Shown one piece after another: positions 1-9,622 of a DNA stretch of 64,000 nucleotides. The number at the start of each line of letters is the position of its first letter. Within the stretch, counting starts at the first letter, position 1. The notes under the pieces are model-generated. The model worked only from the letters and a program-made list of their open reading frames with translations. It did no database searches and was not told where the DNA came from. The stretch is from contig CAWIWF010000003.1 in assembly GCA_963839815.1 (NCBI GenBank), forward strand, positions 78,893-142,892. Reading direction: 5' to 3'. This DNA is from JACVRM01 sp963839815 (GTDB taxonomy: Bacteria; Actinomycetota; Thermoleophilia; Gaiellales; Gaiellaceae). The translations under genes were made by a program, and so were the position numbers.

Positions 1-291
1 TGTGTCTGCAACTTCGCGCCCGTGCCGCGCCACGGCTACCGCGTCGGCATGCCCCGGGCGGGGAGCTGGCGGGAGCTGCTCAACACGGACTCTTCCTACT
101 ACGGCGGCTCGGATGTAGGCAGCGGCGGGACGGTCGAGGCGGAGGGCGTGTCCTGGCACGACCAGCCCTTCTCTGCCGAGGTGACACTGCCGCCGCTCGG
201 AGTCGTCTGGCTCGTGCCGGTCGACGAGCCGAAGCCGCAGCCGAAGCCGCGGGCGCGCCGCGTCGGGAAGCGCACGACGGCCGCGTCCTGA
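1..291 (+). CDS. glgB: 1,4-alpha-glucan branching enzyme, C-terminal fragment
   Basis: The frame is open from the first base of the window and ends at a TGA at 289-291, so only the last ~96 residues are present. The piece reads like the C-terminal beta-sandwich of GlgB: a CNFAPVPRHGYRVG-type strand, then a WRELLNTDSSYYGGSDVG segment and a hydrophobic LPPLGVVWLVP end. A basic, proline-rich tail (about 25 residues) follows the domain. GlgB makes the alpha-1,6 branches of glycogen in the cytoplasm. Its position just before treZ, glgX and treY fits an alpha-glucan/trehalose block. The catalytic barrel lies outside the window, so activity cannot be judged. Confidence 0.85.
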   Translation, partial: CVCNFAPVPRHGYRVGMPRAGSWRELLNTDSSYYGGSDVGSGGTVEAEGVSWHDQPFSAEVTLPPLGVVWLVPVDEPKPQPKPRARRVGKRTTAAS

Positions 292-340
292 CGCCGCGGG
301 CCGAGGATTCGTCCGCCGGGCCGAGGGTAGGCTCCACCCC

Positions 341-2007
341 TTGTCGCAGGCACAGGTCACGCGCGTAAGGCGGCCCTTCGGGGCCGTTCCGCTGCAGGGG
401 GGAGTGGAGTTCCGGGTCTGGGCGCCGGCGGCGGCCGCTGTCGGCGTGCGCCTGCCGGGCGGCGACCGGCCGCTCGAGCGCGCGGGCGACGGCGTCTGGG
501 AAGGCATGCTCGACGCGGAGCCCGGTGACGACTACCGCTTCGTCCTCGACGGCGGCGAGGCCTGGCCGGATCCCTGCTCGCGCTGGCAGCCCGAGGGCGT
601 GCGCGGCGCCTCCCGGGTGCTCGATCTCACGGCCTTCACCTGGACGGATGCCGACTGGACGGGGCTCGTGCTCGAGGAGCTCGTGCTCTACGAGCTGCAC
701 GTCGGCACCTTCTCCGAGGCGGGCACGTTCGACGGCGTCATCCCGTATCTGGCCGGGCTGCGCGAGCTCGGCGTCACCGCCGTCGAGCTGATGCCGGTCG
801 GAACCTTTCCCGGCGAGCGCGGCTGGGGGTACGACGGGCTCTTCACCTCTGCGCCGCACGAGGCATACGGCGGCCCGGCCGGGCTCCTGCGCCTGGTCGA
901 CGCCGCGCACGCCCACGGGCTCGGTGTCTTCCTGGACGTGGTCTACAACCACGTCGGGCCCGGCTCCGAGGCACTCGCGGCCTTCGGGCCCTACTTCACG
1001 GACCGGTACGAGACGTTCTGGGGCGCGGCCATGAATTACGACGGCGACGGCTCCGAGGGCGTGCGCGAGTGGGCGATCCAGAACGCCTGCATGTGGGTGC
1101 GCGACTACCACGTCGACGGTCTCCGGCTCGACGCGACGCACGCGATCTTCGACGAGGGGCCCCGGCACGTGATCGCCGAGCTCGCCGAGCGCGTCCGGGC
1201 CGAGCGACCCAGTTTTGACTCGGAGTCGGCACAGACACGCGCGGATCTCTCTGATACCCCTTCACCGGGGTTCGCGGGTCCCCCCAACCCAGGGCGGGGG
1301 GCCGTCGCCACGCAGGCCCGCGCTCGTCGTCGCCGAGTACGGGCCCGAGGATCCGCGGCCGGTGGAGGAGTGGGGGTGCGACGCCCAGTGGGGCGACGCG
1401 CTCCACCACGAGCTGCACGTGCTGCTCACGGGCGAGCGGGACGGCTATTACGCCGAGTACGGCTCGGGCGAGGGGCTCGTGCGCCAGCTGCAGCGGCGGC
1501 CGCCCGAGCGCTGGGTCGTCTGCACCCAGAACCACGATCAGGTCGGCAACCGGGCGCTCGGCGACCGTCCCGGCGGCCGGGGAGCTGCGCCTGCGCGCGC
1601 TCGTCACCCTCTTCGCGCCGCAGCTGCCGCTGCTCTTCATGGGCGAGGAGTACGGCGAGCGCCGTCCCTTCCAGTTCTTCTCCGATCACATCGACCCGGC
1701 GATCGCGGAGGCGACCCGCGAGGGCCGCCGGCGCGAGTTCGCAGCGTTCACGGCCTTCTCCGGCGACGAGGTGCCGGATCCGCAGGACCCCGAGACGTTC
1801 CGCCGCTCGAGGCTCTCCCACGGGGGCGACGACGAGCTGCGCGAGCTCTACCGCGAGCTGCTCGCCCTGCGCCGCGAGCTGCCGCCCGAGATCGAGGCGG
1901 AGTGGGACGAGGCGGCGCGGACGCTGACCGCGCGTCGCGGTGCCGTCACGCTGGTGGCGGACTTCGGTCGCACGCACGCCGAGCTCCGCCGGGAACGGCC
2001 GTCATGA
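341..2007 (+). pseudogene. treZ: Maltooligosyltrehalose trehalohydrolase, disrupted
   Basis: TreZ releases trehalose from maltooligosyltrehalose made by TreY. The TTG-started N-terminal part (341-1210) has the E-set domain and GH13 motifs VYNHVGPGS and DGLRLDATHAI. The homology resumes in another frame after 1319 (LVVAEYGPEDPRP, then TQNHDQVGNRALGDR), and changes frame again near 1565-1580 before LLFMGEEYGERRPFQFF and the C-terminal end at 2007. The first break is a 109-base insert (1211-1319) that belongs to a repeat family seen elsewhere in this window; the second looks like a one-base shift. As written no full TreZ can be made. The second lesion could be a sequencing error, the insert is unlikely to be one. 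The stop overlaps the glgX ATG. Confidence 0.85.
1211..1319 (-). repeat. Dispersed repeat copy 1, inserted in treZ
   Basis: On the minus strand this 109-base stretch has the same order as the other copies: a CCCCCGCCCTGGG/GGGG hairpin-prone arm, a GGGGTATC segment, then CGCGCGTGTCTGTG and CCGACTCC (CACAGACAC at 1230-1238 on the plus strand). TreZ homology is lost exactly over it and resumes on the far side one frame away, so the insert is delimited by protein homology. No clear target-site duplication is seen; only a CCC occurs at both edges. Confidence 0.75.
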
Positions 2008-4124
2008 AGGCGTGGCCGGGCAAGCCGTTCCCGCTCGGAGCGTGGTGGGACGGGGAGGGGACGAACTTCTCGCTGTTCTCCGAGAACGCCGAGCGGGTCG
2101 AGCTCTGCCTCTTCGACGACGAGGATGCCGAGACGCGGGTGGAGCTCTGCGAGCAGACGGCGCACGTCTGGCACGGCTACCTGCGCGGGATCGGCCCGGG
2201 GCAGCGCTACGGCTACCGCGTCCACGGCCCCTACGCGCCGGAGCAGGGGCACCGCTTCAACAGCGCCAAGCTGCTGATCGACCCGTACGCGAAGGCGATC
2301 GAGGGGCCGATCGCCTGGGACCGCGCCAACACGCTGCCCTACGTCCCGAACGGCGACGACGCCGATCTCGACCCGGACGACGAGGACGACGCGCCGGCGA
2401 TCCCCAAATCCATCGTCGTCGACGAGTCGTTCGACTGGGAGGGCGACGACTGGGTGCGCCCCCGCGTCCCCTGGAGCCAGACCGTCATCTACGAGGTGCA
2501 CGTCAAGGGCTTCACCAAGCGCCATCCGGGTGTCCGCGACGACCTGCGCGGCACGTACGCCGGGCTTGCCTCCGAGGAGTCGATCGCCCATCTCAAGTCG
2601 CTCGGCGTCACGACGGTCGAGCTCCTGCCGATCCACCACATCGCCGACGAGCAGTTCGTCGCCGACAAGGGGCTCTCCAACTACTGGGGCTACAGCTCGA
2701 TCGGGTTCCTGGCACCGCACGCCCTCTACGCGGCCACGGGCACGCACGGGGAGCAGGTGCGCGAGTTCAAGGGCATGGTCAAGGCGCTCCACGCGGCCGG
2801 CCTCGAGGTGATCCTGGACGTGGTCTACAACCACACCGCGGAGGGCAACCACCTCGGCCCGATGCTGTCCTTCCGCGGGGTCGACAACGCCTCCTACTAC
2901 CGGCTGATGCCGGACGACCAGCGCCATTACATGGACTTCACCGGCACCGGCAACAGCCTCAACCCGGTGCATCCGAGCGTGCTGCGGCTGATCATGGACT
3001 CGCTGCGCTACTTCGTCATGGACTGCCACGTCGACGGCTTCCGCTTCGACCTGGCCTCCGCGCTCGCGCGCGAGTTCTACGACGTCGACCGGCTCTCGGC
3101 GTTCTTCGACGTCATCCACCAGGACCCGGTGCTCTCCCAGGTGAAGCTGATCGCCGAGCCGTGGGACGTCGGCCCGGGCGGCTACCAGGTCGGCAACTTC
3201 CCGGTGCTCTGGACCGAGTGGAACGGGCAGTACCGCGACACCATGCGCGACTTCTGGCGCGGCGGCGCCAGCGTGGCCGAGTTCGCGACCCGCTTCACGG
3301 GCTCGAGCGACCTCTACGAGACGAGCGGGCGGACGCCCTACGCCTCGATCAACTTCGTCACCGCCCACGACGGCTTCACGCTCTGGGATCTCGTCTCCTA
3401 CAACGACAAGCACAACGAGGCGAACCAGGAGGACAACCGCGACGGCACCGACGACAACCGCAGCTGGAACTGCGGCGCCGAGGGGCCGACGGACGATCCG
3501 GAGATCCGCGCGCTGCGGGCGCGGCAGCGGCGCAACTTCCTGACGACGCTGCTCCTCTCCCAGGGCGTGCCGATGCTGCTCGGCGGCGACGAGCAGGGCC
3601 GCACCCAGGACGGCAACAACAACGCCTGGTGCCAGGACAACGAGCTCTCCTGGTTCGGGTGGGAGCTCGACGAGGAGCGCGAGGCGCTGCTCGCGTTCAC
3701 CCGTCGGCTGATCCGCCTGCGTGCCGAGCACCCCGTGTTTCACCGCTCCCGCTTCCTCGAGGGCAGACCCGTGGCCGACTCGCCGCTGCCGGACGTGTGG
3801 TGGTTCCGCCCCGACGGGCGGCGGATGACGCGGCGCGACTGGCAGCACTCGGAGGGACACCGGCTCGGCGTCTTCCTGAACGGCGCCGCCATCACCGAGA
3901 CGACCGCCCACGGCGAGCCGGTCGAGGACGACTCCTTCCTGCTGCTCTTCAACGCCTTCCACGAGCCCGTCGTGTTCACGCTGCCGCCGCCGCGCTTCGG
4001 CCGCCGCTGGGAGCTCGAGCTCTCGACCGCCGACCCCGACTCCGAGCCGACGGTCTTCCCCGGCCGCGGGCTCGTCCCGCTCGATCCGCGCTCGATCGTC
4101 GTGCTGAGGCGCGCCACCAGGTGA
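2004..4124 (+). CDS. glgX: Glycogen debranching enzyme GlgX/TreX
   Basis: A 706-residue GH13 isoamylase-type enzyme that hydrolyses alpha-1,6 branch linkages of glycogen or maltodextrins in the cytoplasm. The N-terminal CBM48-like domain (GAWWDGEGTNFSLFSENAE) is followed by the barrel. Visible catalytic residues are the nucleophile Asp ~349 in DGFRFDLAS, the acid/base Glu ~385 in IAEPWDVGPGGYQ, and Asp ~456 in TAHDGFTLWDL; NEANQEDNRDG and NRSWNCGAEG are family hallmarks. Length is normal. The ATG overlaps the treZ stop by 4 bases, indicating translational coupling. In treXYZ operons this enzyme supplies linear maltooligosaccharides to TreY. Confidence 0.95.
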   Translation: MKAWPGKPFPLGAWWDGEGTNFSLFSENAERVELCLFDDEDAETRVELCEQTAHVWHGYLRGIGPGQRYGYRVHGPYAPEQGHRFNSAKLLIDPYAKAIEGPIAWDRANTLPYVPNGDDADLDPDDEDDAPAIPKSIVVDESFDWEGDDWVRPRVPWSQTVIYEVHVKGFTKRHPGVRDDLRGTYAGLASEESIAHLKSLGVTTVELLPIHHIADEQFVADKGLSNYWGYSSIGFLAPHALYAATGTHGEQVREFKGMVKALHAAGLEVILDVVYNHTAEGNHLGPMLSFRGVDNASYYRLMPDDQRHYMDFTGTGNSLNPVHPSVLRLIMDSLRYFVMDCHVDGFRFDLASALAREFYDVDRLSAFFDVIHQDPVLSQVKLIAEPWDVGPGGYQVGNFPVLWTEWNGQYRDTMRDFWRGGASVAEFATRFTGSSDLYETSGRTPYASINFVTAHDGFTLWDLVSYNDKHNEANQEDNRDGTDDNRSWNCGAEGPTDDPEIRALRARQRRNFLTTLLLSQGVPMLLGGDEQGRTQDGNNNAWCQDNELSWFGWELDEEREALLAFTRRLIRLRAEHPVFHRSRFLEGRPVADSPLPDVWWFRPDGRRMTRRDWQHSEGHRLGVFLNGAAITETTAHGEPVEDDSFLLLFNAFHEPVVFTLPPPRFGRRWELELSTADPDSEPTVFPGRGLVPLDPRSIVVLRRATR

Positions 4125-4482
4125 ACGGCGCGTCCGCCGCCGAGCGCGCTCCGGTGCTGACGTGCCGGCGCCGCCCCGGCCGGCGCGGCGCGCGCCGTCG
4201 CCGGACGCCGCCGCACGCCAGCGAAGCGTTGTTCCACGATCGGCACACCTGCGTCACAGACACGCGCGGACTGTTCGGGTACGGTCGACCGCGGGCGGGA
4301 GGTGGAGGCAGCTCTCCCCTTGGGAGGGTGGGGTACGGCGTTCGACGTGTCCTGGAAGGACATGTCCGCGCGGGACGCCTCCTGGTCGGCGACGGTCGCG
4401 CGACCTGTGGAGCCCAGGGTGCGCCACCGGCTCTGGCAGCCGCAGGGCGCCCCGCACTCGTCCACCGCTCGGGGGCGGCGCG
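4125..4482. other. Intergenic stretch between glgX and treY
   Basis: No convincing gene is seen in these 358 bases. Bases 4140-4205 are C/G-only inverted-repeat material that could fold as a terminator for glgX. Bases 4229-4370 are repeat copy 2. Bases 4371-4482 have no recognisable feature beyond leading into the treY start. Confidence 0.6.
4229..4370 (-). repeat. Dispersed repeat copy 2
   Basis: Read on the minus strand this copy is almost colinear with copy 3 over about 150 bases: GCGGACATGTCC palindromic module, GTACCCC-CCCTCCCA-AGGGGAG arm, CTGCCTCCACCTCCCGCCCG, GGTCGACCGTACCCG, CGCGCGTGTCTGTG (CACAGACAC at 4255-4263 on the plus strand) and GTGTGCCGATCGTGG. It lies between glgX and treY in opposite orientation to both. 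Confidence 0.8.
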
Positions 4483-6435
4483 ATGACCCGGCCCTGGCGG
4501 GCGACCTACCGCCTCCAGCTCGGGCCGGAGCTCGACTTTCGCGCCGCGCGGGAGCTTGTCCCCTACCTGGGCGAGCTCGGCATCAGCCACCTCTACCTGT
4601 CTCCGTCCTTCCGGGCGCGCTCGGGGTCGACGCACGGCTACGACGTCGTCGATCCCACCCGCATCTCCGAGGAGCTCGGCGGCTCGCAGGCGTTCCGCGG
4701 CCTCTGCTCGGCCGGGCTCGGCGTCCTGCTCGACATCGTCCCGAACCACATGGCCGCGAGCGACGAGGAGAACCGCTTCTGGGCCGACCCCGAGGTGCGC
4801 GCGCGCGTCTTCGACTGGGACGCCGCGAGCGGCTGGTACCGCCGCTTCTTCACCATCGCCGACCTCGCCGGCGTCCGCGTCGAGGACGAGGGGGTCTTCG
4901 CCCAGACCCACAGCACCGTGCTCGGACTCGTCGACGAGGGGCTCGTCGACGGCCTGCGCGTCGACCATCCCGACGGGCTCGCCGACCCGCGCGGCTACCT
5001 CGAGCAGCTGCGCGACCGCGGCGTAGAGCACGTCTGGGTGGAGAAGATCCTCGAGCCGGGCGAGCGGCTGCGCGACTGGCCGGTGGAGGGTACGACCGGC
5101 TACGAGTTCGCAAACGACGCGACCGCGCTCTTCGTCGACCCGGCCGGCGAGGAGCCGCTCACGACCCTCTACGCCGAGCTCACCGGCGAGCGGCGGGCGT
5201 TCGCCGAGGTCGCCTACGAGGCGAAGCTGCAGCAGGCTCGGACCGAGTTCCGCCGCGAGTTCGACCGTCTGCGCGCCATCCACGACGTGGCCGGGCTGGA
5301 GGAGGCGGCCGCCTCGCTGCACGTCTACCGCACCTACGTCGAGCCGCTCACCGGCGACGTCGCGCCCGAGGATCGCGACGCCCTCGCCCACGTGCAGCCA
5401 GAGCTCCGCCGCCTGCTGCTCCTCGAGGAGCTGGTCGAGCCCGAGTTCGTGGTGCGCTTCCAGCAGACCACCGGTCCGGTGATGGCCAAGGGCGTGGAGG
5501 ACACCGCCTTCTACCGCTGGCTGCGGCTGACGGCGCTCAACGAGGTGGGTGGCAATCCCCAGCGATTCACGCTGCCGGTGGACGAGTTTCACCGCGCCAA
5601 CCTGGAGCGCGCCGAGCGCTTCCCGTGGCACCTGCTCACGACGCAGACCCACGACACCAAGCGCTCGGGCGACGTCCGCGCCCGCATCGGCGCACTGGGC
5701 GGGCTCGCCGAGACGTGGGCCGACCACGCGCGTGCCTGGCGCTACCTGGACGATCCGAACGAGAACTACCTGCTGCTGCAGACCGCCGTCGGCGCCTGGC
5801 CGCTCGAGCGCGAGCGCCTCGCCGCCTACATGCAGAAGGCGCTGCGGGAGGCGGACGTCAACACCGGCTGGCTCGAGCCCGACGCGGCGCACGAGCGGGC
5901 CGTCGCCGCCGGGGTCGACCGCTTCTACGAGCGTCCGCCCGAGGGCTTCGAGGCCTTCGTGGCCGACGTGGCGGCCGAGGGCGAGCGCGTGTCCCTGGCA
6001 CAGACCCTGCTGAAGGCAACGGTGCCGGGCATCCCCGACGTCTACCAGGGGGACGAGCTGCCGTCGCTGAACCTCGTCGATCCCGACAACCGCCGGCCGG
6101 TCGACTGGGAGGCCCGCCGCCGCGCCCTGGCCGAGCCGCCGCCGAAGCTGCGCGTGCTGCAGACCGCGCTGCAGTTGCGCAGCCGGCGCGCGGAGGCGTT
6201 CGCAGGCGCGTACACACCGCTCGAGGCCGGGGACGACGCGTGCGCCTTCCTGCGCGGGGACGGGGAGGTGCTGGTTGCGGTTCCGCTCCGCCCCCGCGGC
6301 GAGGAGGCGCTCCTGGCGGCGCCGCCGGGGCGCTGGCACGACCTGCTCGGGCGGCGCGAGCTCGGCCTGCGGGGCGGCGAGCGGCTGGGCGATCTGCTCG
6401 GCGACCTGCCCGTGCTGCTGCTCGAGCGGGCGTAG
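4483..6435 (+). CDS. treY: Maltooligosyltrehalose synthase
   Basis: A 650-residue GH13 enzyme that converts the reducing-end alpha-1,4 link of maltooligosaccharides into an alpha,alpha-1,1 link, the first step of the TreY-TreZ trehalose route. Seen: WRATYRLQL and HLYLSPSFRARSGSTHGYDV at the N-terminus, DIVPNHMA, nucleophile Asp ~161 in DGLRVDHPDGL, acid/base Glu ~187 in VWVEKILEPGE, Asp ~391 in TQTHDTKRSGDVRARI, and the C-terminal PDVYQGDELPSLNLVDPDNRRPVD. It is on the short side for the family but no core motif is missing. Start is the ATG leading into the conserved N-terminus. With treZ broken upstream, its product may not be converted to free trehalose unless another hydrolase exists. Confidence 0.95.
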   Translation: MTRPWRATYRLQLGPELDFRAARELVPYLGELGISHLYLSPSFRARSGSTHGYDVVDPTRISEELGGSQAFRGLCSAGLGVLLDIVPNHMAASDEENRFWADPEVRARVFDWDAASGWYRRFFTIADLAGVRVEDEGVFAQTHSTVLGLVDEGLVDGLRVDHPDGLADPRGYLEQLRDRGVEHVWVEKILEPGERLRDWPVEGTTGYEFANDATALFVDPAGEEPLTTLYAELTGERRAFAEVAYEAKLQQARTEFRREFDRLRAIHDVAGLEEAAASLHVYRTYVEPLTGDVAPEDRDALAHVQPELRRLLLLEELVEPEFVVRFQQTTGPVMAKGVEDTAFYRWLRLTALNEVGGNPQRFTLPVDEFHRANLERAERFPWHLLTTQTHDTKRSGDVRARIGALGGLAETWADHARAWRYLDDPNENYLLLQTAVGAWPLERERLAAYMQKALREADVNTGWLEPDAAHERAVAAGVDRFYERPPEGFEAFVADVAAEGERVSLAQTLLKATVPGIPDVYQGDELPSLNLVDPDNRRPVDWEARRRALAEPPPKLRVLQTALQLRSRRAEAFAGAYTPLEAGDDACAFLRGDGEVLVAVPLRPRGEEALLAAPPGRWHDLLGRRELGLRGGERLGDLLGDLPVLLLERA

Positions 6436-6487
6436 AGATTTGCGCAGATTGCAGGAAAAGTCCGCGGCGGTCGGGCATACTCGCCCG

Positions 6488-9400
6488 ATGGACGAGCAGC
6501 AACTCGCCCAGCTGCGCGACTGGGCGCGCCGGCTCGAGCGTGCGGGCGACTCGGCGGAGCTCCGCGCCGCGGGTCGTGCGCTCGAGCTCGCGGCCGCCGA
6601 GATCGACCGGCTGAAGGCCCAGCTCGCGGCCGCGGCCGCCGCGCCCGAGGCTCCCGCCCCCGAGTCTGCGCGCCGCGAGCGCCCGCGCCGCCGCAGCCTG
6701 CGCCGGCCGTTCGACCTGGAGGCGGACGAGGAGGACGAGGCCGACCTCGCACCGCAGCTCCAGCGGGCCGCAGCGGACTCCGCGCGCCGCGCTGCCCCGG
6801 TCCGCCGCAACGGCGCGCGCCCCGGTGGCGAGCGCGTCCACGACCGCGACCGGCCTGCTCGCCGCTACGCAACAGGAAACGGCTCGGGCCGGAGCAGCGA
6901 CGCCCGCGACGGCCGTGCCAGCGCGCTCGGCGGCCTGCTCGAGGCGCCGCCGCCGGTCGTCGTGAACGGCGGCAACGGCCGCGCGGCGAGCAACGGCGAG
7001 GCTGCGCTTCCGGCGCCACAGCCGGCCCGGCGAGCCCGGCCTGCCCGCCCGGCGATCCGCCTCCCGGTGAGGCCGCTGCTCGTCGCCGCCGGCGTGGTCG
7101 CAACCCTCGTCGCCGTCGCTGCCGGCGCCGCACGAGTGCTCGCTCCCGAGTTCGACCCGAGCGGCCCGCCGCGCGACGCGCTCGTCGGTGCCGCCGCCGT
7201 CCGCGACCTCGTCTTCGAGGCGCGCGCCGACGACGGCACCCTCCGCGACCTCAGCTGGGTGCTCGACGGCAAAAGCGTCAAGGGCCGCGTCGTCCGCCGC
7301 GGCGACGTCGCCCGCCTGGCAGGCGCCGCCTTCTCGGACGGCGAGCACTGGCTGACGGTCCGCGCCGACGGCTGGCTGCCCGGCTCGCGCACCGAGCACA
7401 CGTGGCACTTCACCATCGACCGGACGCCGCCCCTTGTTCGCGTCGACCCGGCCGCCCGGCGGGCGCCCGTCTTCGAGCCCTACACCTTCAGGGGGACGAC
7501 CGACCCGGGCAGCGAGATGCGGATCAACGACCGCCCCGTCGAGCTCGAGGGCGGCCGCTTCGCGGTCGCGTATGCGCAGCCGCCGCAGGGGCAGCTCCGC
7601 GTCGAGGTCACCGACCGCTTCGGCAACGCGAGCGCGTCGTGGATCGACGTGGAGATCGTCCCGCGCGCGCCGCGCGCGCCGCTTCGTGCCGTGCACGTCA
7701 CCTCGCACGCCTGGGCCGACCCGACGCTCCGGCGCGGGATCATGGCGCTGATCGACCAGGGGAAGATCGACGCCGTCGAGCTCGATCTCAAGGACGAGTC
7801 CGGCGAGGTCGGTTTCACCGGGCCGATCCCGCTCGCCCGGCAGATCGGGGCGATGCGCGACATCTACGACCTCGAGCAGGCGATCAGGACGCTGCACGGG
7901 CGCGGGATCATGGTCGTCGGCCGCATCGTCGCCTTCCGCGACCCGGTGCACGCGGCCGCCGCCTGGAAGCGCGGCTGGCGCGACCAGGTGATCCAGACCC
8001 CGGGCGGCGAGCCCTACGCCGGCTACGGGGGGTTCACCAACTTCGCCAGCCCGGCCGTCCGGAAGTACAACATCGACATCGCGCGCGTGGCAGCGGCGGC
8101 CGGGATCGACGACATCCTCTACGACTACGTGCGGCGCCCGGACGGCCCGACGTCGACCATGCGCTTCCCGGGGCTGCGCGGAACGCCCGAGCGCTCGGTG
8201 GCGACCTTCCTGGCCGAGGCGCGCCAGGCGCTGAAGCCGTACGGGACCTTCCTCGGCGCGAGCGTCTTCGGCGTCGCCGCCACCCGCCCGACGGAGGTCG
8301 CCCAGGACGTTCGCGCGATCGGCCGCAACGTCGACTACGTCGCGCCGATGCTCTACCCGTCGCACTGGGGGCCGGGCGAGTACGACGTCGCCAACCCGAA
8401 CGCCGAGCCGTACGCGATCATCCGCCGCTCGCTGGCCGACTTCAAGAAGCAGGTGCGCGGCACGGGCGCGCGCGTCGTCCCGTGGCTGCAGGACTTCTCG
8501 CTCGGCGTCACCTACGGCCCGGCCGAGGTCAGCGCGCAGATCCGCGCCGCCAAGGACGCGGGCATCGACGAGTGGCTGCTCTGGGACCCGAACGTCACCT
8601 ACACCGCCGGCGGCCTGCCGAAGGCGCCGACGCTCGACCCGTACACGGCGCAGAAGCCGAAGCCGGCCCCGAAGCAGACGGCCGCAGCGGCACCGGCGCC
8701 GGCGCGAGGCACCGCCGCGGCCGCACCGGCCGGCGCCGCAGCGGCGAAGGCGAACGAGCTCGGCGAGGTGCCCGTGCTGATGTACCACCAGATCCGCGCC
8801 GACGGCGGCGGCGACTACGACCTGACGCCGGCGCAGTTCCGGGCCGAGCTGCAGCGGCTCTGGCGCGAGGGCTACAGGCCGATCCGCGCCTCCGACCTCG
8901 TCAACGGGACGATCGACGTCCCCGCCGGCAAGAGCCCGGTCGTGCTGACCTTCGACGACTCGACGAAGGAGCAGCTCTTCCTGGACGCACAGGGCGAGAT
9001 CGCGCCGGACACGGCGATCGGGATCATGCTCGACTTCGCCAGGAGCCACCCCGGCTTCGAGCCCGCCGGCACCTTCTACGTCAACCGCGAGCCGTTCGCC
9101 GGCGTCGCCGAGGGGCCCGAGCTGTTGCGTTGGCTGCACGAGCATGGCTTCGAGCTCGGCAACCACACCAAGGATCACATCCCGCTGAACCAGCTGAGCG
9201 CGACCGAGGCGCAGCGCCAGCTCGTGCTCGGCCGCAAGGTCATCCTCGACGCCGTGCCGCAGGCCGCGGTGACGACGGTCGCGCTGCCGCTCGGCGGCTG
9301 GCCGGAGCCGCGCTCGCTCGCCTGGCGAGGGCGCTGGAACTCCCAGGAGTACCGACACCGCGGCGTCTTCATGGTCGGCGCCGAGCCGGCGAAGTCGCCC

Positions 9401-9619
9401 TTCTCCCGCGGCTGGGACGCGCATGCGATCCCGCGGATCCGGACGACGCCGAAGGGCGCCGCCGAGCCGGAGTGGGGGAGCTCCTGGTGGCTTGACATCC
9501 TCCGCACGGAGCGCGGCCGCCGCTACGTGTCCGACGGCGATCCGAAGACGATCTCGTTCCCGCGCGGCCGGCAGGGCGAGCTCGCCGAGCGCTTCGCGGG
9601 CCGGGCGCGCTCGTACTAG
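6488..9619 (+). CDS. Membrane-anchored DUF4015 glycosidase-like / CE4 polysaccharide deacetylase fusion
   Basis: A 1043-residue protein. Residues 1-190 are a charged, low-complexity cytoplasmic part that starts with a short coiled-coil-like helix; ~193-219 is one transmembrane segment; ~225-395 are beta-rich Ig-like segments. Residues ~397-710 resemble the putative glycosyl hydrolase domain DUF4015 (VELDLKDESGEVGF, DDILYDYVRRPDG, VDYVAPMLYPSHWGPGEY). An Ala/Pro linker leads to a NodB/CE4 domain from ~760 with motif 1 TFDD (Asp 823/824) and motif 2 NHTKDH (His 893, His 897). Both domains would lie outside the membrane. CE4 enzymes deacetylate N-acetylglucosamine polymers; PgaB and PelA are known CE4/glycosidase fusions of exopolysaccharide systems, so a wall or capsule polysaccharide substrate is inferred. 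Confidence 0.8.
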   Translation: MDEQQLAQLRDWARRLERAGDSAELRAAGRALELAAAEIDRLKAQLAAAAAAPEAPAPESARRERPRRRSLRRPFDLEADEEDEADLAPQLQRAAADSARRAAPVRRNGARPGGERVHDRDRPARRYATGNGSGRSSDARDGRASALGGLLEAPPPVVVNGGNGRAASNGEAALPAPQPARRARPARPAIRLPVRPLLVAAGVVATLVAVAAGAARVLAPEFDPSGPPRDALVGAAAVRDLVFEARADDGTLRDLSWVLDGKSVKGRVVRRGDVARLAGAAFSDGEHWLTVRADGWLPGSRTEHTWHFTIDRTPPLVRVDPAARRAPVFEPYTFRGTTDPGSEMRINDRPVELEGGRFAVAYAQPPQGQLRVEVTDRFGNASASWIDVEIVPRAPRAPLRAVHVTSHAWADPTLRRGIMALIDQGKIDAVELDLKDESGEVGFTGPIPLARQIGAMRDIYDLEQAIRTLHGRGIMVVGRIVAFRDPVHAAAAWKRGWRDQVIQTPGGEPYAGYGGFTNFASPAVRKYNIDIARVAAAAGIDDILYDYVRRPDGPTSTMRFPGLRGTPERSVATFLAEARQALKPYGTFLGASVFGVAATRPTEVAQDVRAIGRNVDYVAPMLYPSHWGPGEYDVANPNAEPYAIIRRSLADFKKQVRGTGARVVPWLQDFSLGVTYGPAEVSAQIRAAKDAGIDEWLLWDPNVTYTAGGLPKAPTLDPYTAQKPKPAPKQTAAAAPAPARGTAAAAPAGAAAAKANELGEVPVLMYHQIRADGGGDYDLTPAQFRAELQRLWREGYRPIRASDLVNGTIDVPAGKSPVVLTFDDSTKEQLFLDAQGEIAPDTAIGIMLDFARSHPGFEPAGTFYVNREPFAGVAEGPELLRWLHEHGFELGNHTKDHIPLNQLSATEAQRQLVLGRKVILDAVPQAAVTTVALPLGGWPEPRSLAWRGRWNSQEYRHRGVFMVGAEPAKSPFSRGWDAHAIPRIRTTPKGAAEPEWGSSWWLDILRTERGRRYVSDGDPKTISFPRGRQGELAERFAGRARSY

Positions 9620-9622
9620 CGA

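Noticed and set aside
1848..3962. A ~700-codon open frame antisense to glgX
   Set aside because: High GC leaves antisense frames open; its translation is repetitive in Arg, Val, Gly and Asp with no recognisable motif, while glgX on the other strand is complete.
5858..9424. A ~1190-codon open frame antisense to treY and the CE4 fusion
   Set aside because: Same cause; no homology and it covers two convincing sense genes.
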